Assembly: GCA_964019335.1 (NCBI GenBank)
Contig: OZ025753.1
Coordinates: 1-64,000 of the forward strand
Length of the DNA: 64,000 nt
Source: Diplonema japonicum
Lineage: Eukaryota; Euglenozoa; Diplonemea; Diplonemida; Diplonemidae
Direction of reading: 5' to 3'
A program made the translations under genes and the position numbers. The notes under the pieces are model-generated. The model was not told the DNA's origin and did no database searches. It saw only the letters and a list, made by a program, of their open reading frames with translations. Positions 30,343 through 40,108 of this stretch are shown here, piece after piece (position 1 is the first letter of the stretch; the number at the start of each line of letters is the position of its first letter).

Positions 30343-30960
30343 TCCGCGTCAAGAAGAAACGTGAGCCTCTCCGCGATCATCCTCTCCAGCAGCTTGCAGA
30401 GGCAGCTGGTCAGGCAGATCGGCCGGTAGGAAGCCAAGAGAGTCGCATCCTTCCCAGGTTTCGGTACTCCCTTCTTCCAGGCGCCGGGGACGACACCCAT
30501 CAGCCAGGAGCGATTGAGGAGCAGAAGGAGGACACCGAGGGAGTCCGAGTTCAGGTGTAGGAACATCTCCGAGAAGATTCCGTCTTCCCCGGCCGCGCTG
30601 CGCGTCTTCATCCTTCTCATCTCGCCGCGGGTGAGGTCGTCCACGGTGAACGCTTGACACCCGAGTCTGCTTGCAGAAGGAGCAGCGTCCTTCGAGTTCC
30701 CGTCACCACGCCTGCCGTAAAGCTTTGCGAAGTGTGCCCCCAGCCGGTCAGCCTTCGCCTTGTCCGACACGAATCTTCCCTCGAGTACAGGAAGGTGTGT
30801 CTTTCGGTGCCTGCCGTCCAGCTTCTTCACCGCTCTGAACGCAGCCCCGAGGTCCTTGCTCCGGCTGAGGTCGGCCGCCATCCTTCCCCACGCCTCACGC
30901 TTCGTCTCGTCAAGGAGTCGGTTGACTTCTTTCACCTTCGCCCTGTACTCCTCCACCACG
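30343..30960 (-). pseudogene. LINE3 ORF, start of the reverse transcriptase
   Basis: The minus-strand frame contains VEEYRAKVKEVNRLL, KTHLPVLEGRFVSDKAKAD, RMKTRSAAGEDGIFSEMF, VPKPGKDATLLASYRPICL and CKLLERMIAERL, the opening motifs of a non-LTR RT. The catalytic FxDD-type segments lie downstream and are missing. The frame differs from that of the endonuclease segment, so at least two frameshifts separate them. Confidence 0.82.
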
Positions 30961-31244
30961 TCCGCCTCTGAAGCATTCGCAAGCGTTCGCGCAGGGTGTT
31001 CCGCTCTTCGAAGGCGTCCTCGAGCTCAGCAGTCCACCAGGGGGTCGGGCCACGTCGCATCCCACAGAGGGGAATGTGGTCGTTCGCCGCTGTCAAAAGG
31101 GCTTGTGTGAACCCTTCGTGACAGAGTCAATCGGAGCCGCCATGTCAACGTCAGCAAGCAGGCGGGCAACAGCAGCGGTGTTCATCCCACCTGGCTTTCT
31201 TGAAGTTCCAAGTGGGGAAGGGGCGCTCCGAACGGTAGACGTCC

Positions 31245-32045
31245 TCAAGAGGCGGTGAAAGGATACGGACTATGATCGGAGCCCCACGTGCCCAGCGTCT
31301 TCGGCTCAAGCTTCGCGCAGCGCCCCACAACCAGGTCCAGAACGTGACGTGACGAGTCCCTCGTCGGCTCGTTGACCACGTTCCCCCTCTCGTTCGGCGT
31401 CGTCACCGTGGCGTCCCAGGAGCTGTGGTGAGCATTGAAGTCACCCGCTACGACTGTGTTCTTCCCCATGGGAAGGCTGCCAGGTCGCAGGTACTCAGGG
31501 TCCCTCGTGCCTCTGCTCGCGCTCACCGGTGTAAGGTAAACGTTGGAGAGAGTGATCGGCTCACGCCTCTCGCAGGAGATCCTCACATCCAGTCTCTCAG
31601 TGACACAGTCCCCATCCGGGAGCACGTGCGGGACCTCCTCCGAGGCAAGATCGTCGCGGACATACGTGACAATACCACCACCCCTTGTCGCAGCGCCGTC
31701 GGTCACCGGTGTCACCCGATCCCTCCTGTATGACCTGTACCCAGGCAGGTGTGGCGTGTCGTGCTCTTCCCTCAGGTGCGTCTCCTGGATCATGATGATG
31801 TCCAGCGACAAGAAGTCAGCATGGCGAGATACGACGGTCCATTTCGCAACGAGGCCGTTGCAGTTCCACGAGACAACCTTGAGACCCTTAGGCGACGGGG
31901 GCGGCAGCTTCTTGGGTGGGCCAGGGTTTGTCTCGACCAGCCCTAGCAGCCCCAGCAGGTCCCTGGCAGACATCCGCCCGAGCAGTACTCGGGCAACCGG
32001 GTGAGCGTCTCGAGACACTTCCAACCCACCTAGTGGGTACGGCCT
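31245..32045 (-). pseudogene. LINE3 ORF, N-terminal part: 2A-like motif and APE endonuclease
   Basis: The frame begins inside the conserved head (LRPYPLGGLEVSRDAHP). The first Met gives MSARDLLGLLGLVETNPGP: NPGP is intact, while the Asp of the canonical D(V/I)ExNPGP is Leu. 2A-like peptides at this position are known in Ingi/L1Tc elements of trypanosomatids. APE signatures follow: VVSWNCNGLV, MIQETHLREEH, NVYLTPV, VAGDFNAHH, LGTWGSDHSP. Just after SDHSP one extra base shifts the frame; in the shifted frame the text continues ILSPPLEDVYRSERPFPTWN. Not functional as it stands. Confidence 0.8.
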
Positions 32046-32072
32046 TAGCAAGTCGAAAAGGAAGTGGAATTT

Positions 32073-32215
32073 AAAAAAAAAAAAAAAACTTTATGGGTGT
32101 CGATTATGGACCTGAATTCCATGGTGAAGCAGCGTGCCCTCTCGTTGTCCTTCTCGTTTCCGGAGGTGGCTTGCGGCTGTTGTCTTTCTTGCTGCAAAAC
32201 TTGTCAGCCTAGCTA
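32073..32215. other. Spacer with a pogo-element scrap
   Basis: 32091-32132 (TTTATGGGTGTCGATTATGG, CCTGAATTC) is identical to text inside the pogo-like elements at 43190 and 52265. The rest is unassigned. Confidence 0.55.
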
Positions 32216-32479
32216 GTGGGAGGCTGCTGGAGTCTCGTCAGGTGTAGTGTCCATTGTAACACCCGCAACAACGTTCTGTGCTGCACTGTCTAAAGGGTCC
32301 GACTCCTTCAAAGTGCTTACTTCGCTAAGTACCCTTAGCTGTATGGTCTCCTCGGAACTACCTGGAAGGTAGCCGCGAGACTGTATACAGCTAGAGGTGT
32401 CGAGCAATTGCATGACCTTCTCATGTGCCTGCCCTACCCACAGTGCCACGTTGATTTGGCGCTCTGCTGCAGTCATCAA
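32216..32479 (-). repeat. Dispersed retroelement coding fragment, third copy
   Basis: Reverse complement of 1-220. The minus-strand frame reads MTAAERQINVALWVGQAHEK, then KVMQLLDTSS, GYLPGSSEETIQLR, MDTTPDETPAAS. No recognised domain. It lies head-to-head beside an RNase H fragment on the plus strand. Confidence 0.6.
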
Positions 32480-32489
32480 CCAACTGCTT

Positions 32490-32926
32490 GGGTTAGGCTG
32501 CTTACGGTCGTTAAGGCTAACGACTGACTGGCTTGGCGTCCCCCTCTGGCAAGGCTACTCAAGGGTGTGTCGGACGCGAGCGCTGTGGGCTTTGTGTATG
32601 GAGGCACTGCTGTCTATGGTGTGTTCCCACCTTGCCTATCGGGTGTGGACATACACCTGAGGGAGCTGTTCGGGGTGGTTCGCTTGGTCCACTGGATAAC
32701 TCAGCGTGAAAATAACGCGAGGGTTATAGCACAGTGCGATAACAAGGCAGTCATCGGCCACGTGACTCGTGGCTTTTCTCTGGACGCGACCACTATGCAA
32801 TGGTTGGCGTTGCTCCAGACCATGCTCACCAACAGCGGGTGCCAGCTAGAGCTGGTTTATGTCCCATCTGCCGAGAATCTCGCAGATCGGTATACGAGGC
32901 TGGCCTCTCAGAAGGTTCATTGTTAG
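32490..32926 (+). pseudogene. Retroelement RNase H domain fragment
   Basis: The frame contains SDASAVGFVYGG, HLRELFGVVRLV, AQCDNKAVIGHVTRGFS and LELVYVPSAENLADRYTRL. The spaced Asp, Glu, Asp and final Asp match RNase H of retroelements, and the wording (LRELFGV, CDNKAVIGH, YVPSAENLADRYTRL) most resembles DIRS-type or LTR elements rather than cellular RNase H. There is no RT in front and no integrase or recombinase behind. It ends with a stop at 32926. Confidence 0.7.
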
Positions 32927-33165
32927 ACAGCCGTGCAGTTCCCTTTTTAGTTTGGTTCAAGACCAATGCGGTTTACGCGCTTTTACTTTAATTTTGCCCG
33001 GACCCTCTCTTCAAAAAAAAAAAAAAAAAGAAAAAGAACAAAAAGAATGATTCACTTTACATTTAGAGGGGAGGGGGGAGGGCGTTTCTTATATGAACCG
33101 GCACGTACAAACAACGGCCAGTTCCTCTTTTGCAAGAACGAGTCTTTGACTTGTCTAAACAAAAA
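32927..33165. other. Spacer
   Basis: A run at 33014-33029 and a G-rich patch. No gene recognised. Confidence 0.6.
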
Positions 33166-33167
33166 AA

Positions 33168-33364
33168 AAGATACTGAGGACCGGCACCCTCAGTAGCCTT
33201 CAAAAAAAAAAAAAAAAAAGAAATGCCAAACAACCAGCAAAGCTTGTGGGAAGAGAACACCAGTACGGTCATGAGTACTCGGGCAACCGGGTGAGCGTCT
33301 CGAGACACTTCCAACCCACCTAGTGGGTGCGGCCTTAGCAAGTCGAAAAGGAAGTGGAATTTAA
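33168..33364 (-). mobile_element. Short non-autonomous element sharing the LINE3 head, copy 1
   Basis: Minus strand: head AAATTCCACTTCC...ACCCACTAGGTGGGT...GGAAGTGTCTCGAGACGCTC as in LINE3, then GTTCTCTTCCCACAAGCTTT, a T run, and the hairpin GGCTACTGAGGGTGCCGGTC...AGTATC. About 200 bp. The same layout is at 33870-34063, and a diverged version at 43752-43930 and 53726-53890. This parallels RIME/NARTc elements made from Ingi/L1Tc (inference). Confidence 0.7.
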
Positions 33365-33469
33365 AAAAAAAAAAAAAAAGCCGGCTTCCGTACCGAGCGA
33401 TCGACAATTGAGCAGATAGCGCTCCTGTCCCAAACCTATTTCTTCGCTTCTCTATTCTAACTTTAAATC

Positions 33470-33600
33470 ATTTCAGAAACCTTGAAAGACAGCAGGCAGG
33501 AAAAGAAAGTATCACTGGCGCTATTTTTGGACTTCGAAAAGGCCTTCGACACGGTCGAGAAGACGAAGCAAGGAACAAGGAATAAAGCCCTTCCAGGCAA
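33470..33600 (+). pseudogene. Reverse-transcriptase motif fragment
   Basis: The plus strand reads TLKDSRQEKKVSLALF followed by LDFEKAFDTVEKT, which is the catalytic-Asp segment (motif A) of a non-LTR RT. The frame is lost soon after. Possibly the piece missing from LINE3 or a relative. Confidence 0.7.
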
Positions 33601-33865
33601 ACGTAAAAACGAATAAAAGCAGGATCTGCTACCCCCCCCTACTATAATTTGATAGCTCAATTATGGGCAGGGCTCGGCAGAGTGAAAAAGTTTTTAAAAC
33701 ATCTGAACTCAAGATCATCAAAAAGAAAGCCAAGATCAACCCCACTCCGGATCAAGCTCCGGAAACAACAAGGCACCCAAGCCACCCTGCGAGGCTCCCC
33801 AGATCGCCCAAGCCTAGCTTGTCAAACCCCAACCTGAGGAAAAAAAAAGGAAAAAAAAAGAAGGA
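33601..33865. other. Unassigned low-complexity stretch
   Basis: A Lys/Pro-rich reading (about 33663-33840) has no recognisable domain and ends in an A-rich run. No supported gene. Confidence 0.5.
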
Positions 33866-33869
33866 AAAA

Positions 33870-34063
33870 AAAAGGTACTGGGGTCCGGCACCCGCAGTAG
33901 CCAAAAAAAAAAAAAAAAAGAAGAAGTGTAAAAAAAAGGGCCAAATAAAGCAAAGCTTGTGGGATGAGAACACCAGTAACCCGGGCAACCGGGCGAGCGT
34001 CTCGAGACACATCCAACGCACCTAGTGGGTGCGGCCTTAGCAAGTCGAAAAAGAAGTGGAATT
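33870..34063 (-). mobile_element. Short non-autonomous element sharing the LINE3 head, copy 2
   Basis: Same order as copy 1: head with CACTTC...ACCCACTAGGTGCGT and GATGTGTCTCGAGACGCTCG, then GTTCTCATCCCACAAGCTTT, a T run, and the hairpin GGCTACTGCGGGTGCCGGAC...AGTACC. Differences are scattered substitutions, consistent with independent insertion. Confidence 0.7.
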
Positions 34064-34446
34064 TAAAAAAGAAAAAGACTGCAAGGAAGAGACAGCAGCT
34101 AGTGGCAGAATCTGCGGGCTGCCCTAAGGGTCACGGGTATGACGTTAAACTGCATCCGCCGTCGCTTTTTGGGCCAGCATTTTCTGGCGACCAGTCGTTC
34201 TTTATCTTTCCCTTTCCATTTCGTTCTGTTATTTTCATTATTCTTTTCGGCAATAGACTCATGGAAGCAACCTCTGCTTAATTCCTACCAACGATTCTAA
34301 AGCTACAATTTCTGTATTTTATTGCGGAGTACTGTTCGGGCATTCTAAGCTTTGTTTCTCGCCAAAGATATCGCGACACAGCCACAACAAGGAATTATTA
34401 TATTATATTTCCATCTAAAAAAGGAGTAATTTCTATTTTTCTTTTT
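34064..34446. other. Spacer
   Basis: 34285-34350 (AACGATTCTAAAGCTACAAT) recurs at 39788 and 48211. No gene. Confidence 0.55.
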
Positions 34447-37400
34447 TCTGGCTACGATTGCAAGACAACCAACAACGTGCGTCACAACGCACATTGACGG
34501 TCTCGGGATCGGACAAGATGACAGAGTACAACACCTCAAAATCGCGGTAGGCGCAACCCGATGGTTACACATTTTCAACCTGTATTGTGAAGTGAGGAAG
34601 AACTCGTGCGGAAAGCGGCTGAGAGAGGCACTTCTGGACGGGATACTGAACAAGGCAAGGGCTCTCCTTGGGGACGTTCCAACGTAGCGGGTGATTTCAA
34701 CACCACGGTAGCCGAGTCGCCAGTGCTGAAGACCGCCCTCCAGAGCCACTGGATCGATGCAGCAGCAATGCAAGCACGAAAGGAGGGGCTGGAGGCACCA
34801 CCGTCGTACATAACCAGTACAGCATCAACGAGACCCGACTATATCCTTCTCAATAGTGCCGCTGCGACCACCCTGAAAGAATGCAGAACGGAAGATATTG
34901 GTGTTCCGTCACACAGAGCGGTAACAGTCACCCTGGAAATGGAGCCACCAAGACAATTGGTAAGAGTATATCAAGTACCACAGATCCTCACACAAAGAGA
35001 CACGGCGAATGCGGAAGAGGAAGGGAGCGACATCTTCGGGAAATACAAGCTTGACCGCTTATCGTCATGCACAGCCAGTGAGATCGATGCTTGTTACACG
35101 AGGCTATCAGAAGCTGTGGAGCAGTTTTATCATGCAAGCAAAGCGCAGATGGGGAGAGGTTGCGTGCGTGAACCGAAGCTAAGAGAGTTGATAGCGCCAT
35201 CGACCAGTGGAGGATGCGGTGCAGCGACTTGGAAGGAGCACAAACACGCATTACTTAAAGGAAAGATAAATAGCTTCCTCTCGCGCCTTGGAGACTACGA
35301 AGGGATGCTCCCGTATGATGTACGAAACCAATTAAGGAAAGTGGAAAAGTACGCGGTAGGGATAGGCGTGCATCCAAAGAGAAGCAACATGGAGCAGTGG
35401 ACATGCGTCGGGGACATAACCAAAGAACTCATGGTGATGAGGGAGGAGGCCCACAAGACGTACGCCAAAGAACTGCAACGAATAAAGTCCAAACGCGCGA
35501 AGGCAGAAGAGGCCAGAATTTTATCATATTTCGGAAGAGAGAGGAAGAGGATCCCCTGCACTGCATTTCTGAAATCTGGTGACGCTACTGACATGATGAA
35601 GGCGAAGACAACCGAACAAATTAACAACGGAAAAACCATGACAGCGAGCAACGAGCAGATGTTGGAGGCACTGCGAAGCAAGCGGGATAGCATATTCTGC
35701 ATGTACAGGGGAAAGCAACAACCAAGATATAAGCAGTTCAAGGAAAAGTACAAGGACTACATCAACAACTACGAGATGGAATGCTCCGAGATAACGTGTG
35801 CTGATCTACGCGAAGTGCTGAAGAAAACCAAAGGCAAACACTCATGTGGGGTCGATGGGTGGAGATTCGCCGAAATTGAGGCACTACCTGACACTCTGCT
35901 CAAAGGGTTTGCAAACCTCCTCAACGCCATTGAAAGGACGGGTATATGGCCAGAACCGGTGCTCACCGCCTTAGTAACCATGCTGCCGAAATCGGGAACG
36001 GGGGAGCCCCTGGACCACAGACCGATCACAGTCACGAGTGTCGTGTATAGATTGTGGGCATGCGTGAGGCTGAAGGGAGTGCTCCTATGGCAGGAAGAAT
36101 GGATAGCCAGCACGGGTTTCGACCTGGACATGGCTGTGATGATGTGCTCGCTGAGCTGTCGACGAGGGCTGAAGCAGCGATACTAGGAGGAGCACAATTA
36201 CATGGAGTCGCTGTTGATTTCCAGAAATGTTTTGATACAGTGCCACAGGAGCTATCCCTGAGGCTGGTTGAGGAACTAGGACTACATCCTTGCATAGCGA
36301 GACCACTGCGATATGTCTACGCCAACCTGTCACGGAGACTAAAACTTCCTAATGGAGTCGGAGACCCCTTTGAGGTGACGAATGGCATCCTACAAGGGTG
36401 CCCCCTGTCAGCGGTCCTCATCAACGCCCTCTTGTCGGTGCTCGTAGCAGACATGGAGGAGAGCACCGATGCCATCGTAACCTCGTACGCCGACGACCTC
36501 ACTGCGATGTCCAAGGAAGGGGAGAAGCCGATACAAGAAGCGATGAACGTTGCAAAGATGTTCTGCATGATCACCGGGATGATCATAAGCAAACCAAAGA
36601 CGTTGACATTCTCGACGAAGAAGGGATACGTGTCCAAAGTGAAAGATGGTGAGTTCACTTATGCATCGACGAAGGCTGTGAAAGCACTCGGAGTTACAAT
36701 TTATGTAACAAGAGCACGTCAAGCGGGCCACAAAAGGGTCTCAGACGCGATAGAAGCAGCAAGACGGCTAGGAGCGACACAACTGCCGTTCGTGAAAAAA
36801 TCGTTGATAGTGGCACAAAACATCATCCCGGCGGCCCTATATGGTGTTTTGTACGAGCCACCAACGAGGCAACGCCTTGAAGACCTCAGGATAGCAGTGA
36901 CAGATGCACTTTGGGGACCCAAGTACGCGACTCGTTCATCACCGACCCTACTAAACGTGGTACTCCCTGGCCATACACATGATCCAGTGATGGCAGCTAT
37001 GTACAGGATGTTAGGTGCGTACACCAAGTTGATGAAGAAAGCCCCGGTGAGGAAAAGATGCAGAAGAATTAAAAAGCTGCTGAAGAAGGTGCACAGTAAA
37101 AGAGGCGTAGGGCCGGTGAGCAACCTAAAGCGCAATGTACTTCAACCACTCAGGCTAGGATGGACATGGCTAAGAGCAGTTGCCAAGCAACCAAAGGGAA
37201 TGATGGTACATGAGCATCGCCTTCGTATCAAGAGATACCGCAGAGGACAGATGTGCCGAGAACGACCAACCCTCGAGGGGATAAAAGAGGGTGTGGACGA
37301 ACAGAGGACAAACATGATATGGAAAACAACAAAAGCGTGGCAAATACAGAACAACGCAAGGAGAATGCTGACAGGAGCTCTTGGGATGGTCCACCCCAAG

Positions 37401-38267
37401 GTAGAAGATCCAAGAGTACTGTGCAGGGGATGCGGGGAGGTGGCTGGAACCTACACAGCATACCTGGAGCATATCTACTGGAAGTGCAAAGAGTATGAAT
37501 CTGTACGGAAAGAAGCGATGTACACCACGGTAATGAATTTTCCGAAGGAAGATATGCCTCAATGTCTAAGACTTCATGGAATCATACCGAAAAACTGCAA
37601 AGTACCACAGCCGGAAATTGTGCAGAAACTGCTAGTCAACATGATAACTCTTGCGGACGCAACCAAGATGATAGCAGAAAAGAATGAGAAAAGGGTACAT
37701 GTATGGAGACGCCCTGCGCTATGGAGCAAGTACACAGTACCTGAAATGAGGTGGTTCCGAAAGCACTTGAAGATGAACTTCATAGGAGCACAGATTGTGC
37801 CGGAAGTAGTTAAGTGGCTTTCGAAATTAGAATGGAATAAGCAGGGGTCGGTGACTAGACTAGAGCTAGTGATAGATTTCGAGCTGACGAGTGGGGTGTA
37901 CGTTTTGGGCAGGCAAGACGACAGCACCAAGAGGGCCAACCGATTGGCAAAAATAATTGAAAGACTGATGGGCGCAGCCGAGGCACACGCACCAAAGCCG
38001 TTCATGCCCAAGGAAATAACTGAATCCGTGGCATTACGATCGATAGGTGCACCCAAGCGACTGAAGGGGTACACCGGAAGGCCGAAATTCGCATCCAGCA
38101 GAACGTGCGAAATTCTGGAAAGACAATGCGCAGTACCGACTGCACAGAGAAAAGAGTGGTCCGACCCCTTCGTGCCCGACTACAGAGCACAACAACCTAC
38201 CAGAACGCAGTCCACCCTTCCCGCAGCCATGCATCCTTCAGCACAGAAGGGTAGCAACATCCGCTAG
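34447..38267 (+). pseudogene. LINE2: 5'-truncated relative of LINE1 ORF2 (APE, RT, C-terminal domain), two frameshifts
   Basis: Starts inside the endonuclease (THIDGLGIGQDD, LHIFNLYCE). A frameshift near 34685 leads to VAGDFNTTV, RPDYILLN and VPSHRAVTV. The RT begins GVDGWRFAEIEAL and HRPITVTSVVYRLW. Near 36105 the text WIASxHGF is 7 nt shorter than in LINE1 (WIHKTQHGF), shifting the frame. It then continues HGFRPGHGCDDV, AVDFQKCFDTVP, NGILQGCPLS, SYADDLTAMS (catalytic residues intact), GHTHDPVMAAMY and a CxxC...H...C motif (CRGCGEVAG...HIYWKC) to the stop at 38267. OTU and ORF1 are missing. Long open stretches suggest it died fairly recently. Confidence 0.88.
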
Positions 38268-38344
38268 CGCGGTTAAGAAGTTGCTCGTACGCCAGGCGGT
38301 TTATGAAGCAACCAAAGTCATTCTTCTTCTTTTTTTTTTTTTTT

Positions 38345-38409
38345 CTTGTTAAATGTTTGATTCTCACAGGCTCTGGCTTAGAAGAAAAGAAAAAGAAAGA
38401 TACGAATAA
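38345..38409 (+). promoter_or_regulatory. Conserved 5' leader with splice-acceptor-like sequence (copy at A2)
   Basis: TTGTTAAATGTTTGATTCTC then ACAG/GCTCTGG ends about 40 nt before the ATG. It is repeated at 40050-40108, 45380-45442, 48473-48531 and 55395-55458, and in a diverged form before A1. The pyrimidine-poor but conserved TTAAAT...TCACAG looks like a 3' splice site, for a leader intron or for trans-splicing. Inference. Confidence 0.5.
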
Positions 38410-39650
38410 ATGAACGGTCTTCGGGACATGTTGCTGCTGGCAGCCCTCCTCGCAAGCAGTGCTGCGGCACCACTCAGTCGCATTGGAGGCATCGATGGCA
38501 TGGGTAATGTCTACGACGTGCAAACGATAGGGAACATCGCTTACGTTGCAAGCGGGAACACAGGTCTCATGATATTCGATGTCAGTAATGCGTCGTTGCC
38601 GAAGCTGCTGGGCAGCAGTGTTGATTGCATTGGGTGCAACACGACAGCTCAGTACGTGACTGTGGTGGGCACAACGGCTTACGTGGTTCCTGCTGAAAGT
38701 CCCTATCAATTCCCTGGTGCCATTCACACAGTGTTCGCGATTGTTGATGTGAGCACACCTTCGTCACCGAGGCAGCTGGGGACTTACGAAACGGATCATG
38801 CTTTCTACAACTATCCCATTTTCGTTTCAGGGAATTATGTGTATTCACGTCAGAATGATGTCCATGTGGTGGATGTGAGCACACCGTCGTCGCCCAGCTT
38901 GGTGACAAAGCTTGACAGTGAAAGAAAGTGGAATGCTTACTGTGTTGCTGGGACGACCCTCTTCGCGTATTCTCAAGCAGGCGTCCTGCAGCTCTACGAC
39001 GTGACAATCCCGAGCCTTCCTCAGACCTTGGGCAAACTGACTGTGCAGGGGGGCACATCCTCTTATACCGCTCTCAGTGTTTTTGGGTCTCATCTCTATG
39101 TGGCTTCTGGTACGTTCATCATTATCATCGACATCTCTTCACGTTCGGCCCCAAAGCAGATGGGGACCTTTACCCTCACACGCTTTTTAGCTCTCTCCGT
39201 GTCGGGGAACACAGCTTATGTTGGGACTTACAACGATGACGGGCCTGGTCTTATTGTTGTTGACATCAGCGACCCGTCCACACCGGTACCAGTGGGAAGC
39301 AGCGCTTTCACTTCTGTATCAACCCTCTCTGTGTCTGGGACGAAGGTCTTTGCTGGGTTTGATACTCTGGTGGTCTTCGATGTGAGCAATCCCTCTTCAC
39401 CTCAACCTGTGGGTGGCTACAGCACGAGGGATATCATGATAGGTGTTGAGCTATTTGGTTCGATGGCTGTTGTCACTACTACAACACAAGTTCAAAGCAA
39501 CTTGACTTCATCCCCTCCGCATTTCAAGGCATCCATTTCTTCCCTAACTTCTATCTTGGTATTGCTGTTTCAGATGAGAGGGTTTACGTAGCCAGCTACG
39601 GGCTTTATGTTTTTGAAAAGCCCACTTCAACAGCGGCACCCACAGCATGT
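38410..39650 (+). pseudogene. LVIVD family copy A2, internally deleted
   Basis: The open frame 38410-39591 (393 aa) begins with the family signal peptide and carries about eight LVIVD-type repeats (LMIFDVSNASLP, VHVVDVSTPSSP, LIVVDISDPSTP, LVVFDVSNPSSP). After AGCAACTTGA (39509) the text jumps to CTTCATCCCCTCCGCATTTC, which belongs hundreds of codons later in full copies, and the frame then ends. Stalk and TM are absent: only the start of the stalk is left, out of frame, near 39640. It could still give a secreted truncated protein. Very similar to A7. Confidence 0.78.
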
Positions 39651-40108
39651 GATGTGTTGTGTCACCTTGACGTTAAAAAGAACGTTAAAAATCGACTTCT
39701 TCTTCTTCTCTTTTTTTGCACCCCAAAAAAGTGGTCTCACTTTCCTGAGATAACAAAAAAAAAAAAAAAAAAAAGAATTGTTTTTCTAACAACGATCCTA
39801 AAGCTACAATTTCTGTTTCTTATTGGGGAACACTGTTAGGGCGTTCTAATAAGGTCCCTTGAGATAATACACCACAGTCGGCACCCGCCAAAGCCCCCAG
39901 AAGGGGGACAACGGGGACTAAGCCTCCTCGTAAGGCCGAGGCCACAGAAAGGGAAAGGGGGGGGAGGGGGGGTAGATAAGTAGAGACAAGGGGGATGTTC
40001 CAAAACAGGAACCTCCTTCATCTCCATCTCTTTGTTTTTCTTTTGTATCTTGTTAAATGTTTGATTCTCTCACAGCCACAGGGTTCGGAAAAGAAAAAAT
40101 ACGAATAA
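39651..40108. other. Upstream region of A3 with a LINE1-type 3' module
   Basis: Contains an A run (39757-39774), a GTTAAAAAGAACGTTAAAAA repeat, and at 39969-40025 GGGTAGATAAGTAGAGACAA...GTTCCAAAACAGGAAC...CTCC, which is also just after the ORF2 stop of LINE1 (18708-18765). The A3 leader follows directly. An identical copy precedes A5 (48074-48531). Confidence 0.65.

Larger units (their letters stand above)
30343..32072 (-). mobile_element. LINE3: Ingi-like non-LTR retrotransposon, 5' end present, 3' end missing
   Basis: On the minus strand it starts after a T run with AAATTCCACTTCC (32072), passes through a conserved head of about 90 nt also present in short elements at 33362 and 34063, then codes an N-terminal 2A-like motif, an APE endonuclease and the first part of an RT. 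The RT text ends at 30343 inside the domain (ASYRPICLTSCLCKLLERMI), where gene A1 resumes. Loss of the 3' end is the opposite of the 5' truncation usual for target-primed insertions, so a later deletion or recombination is likely. Confidence 0.8.
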
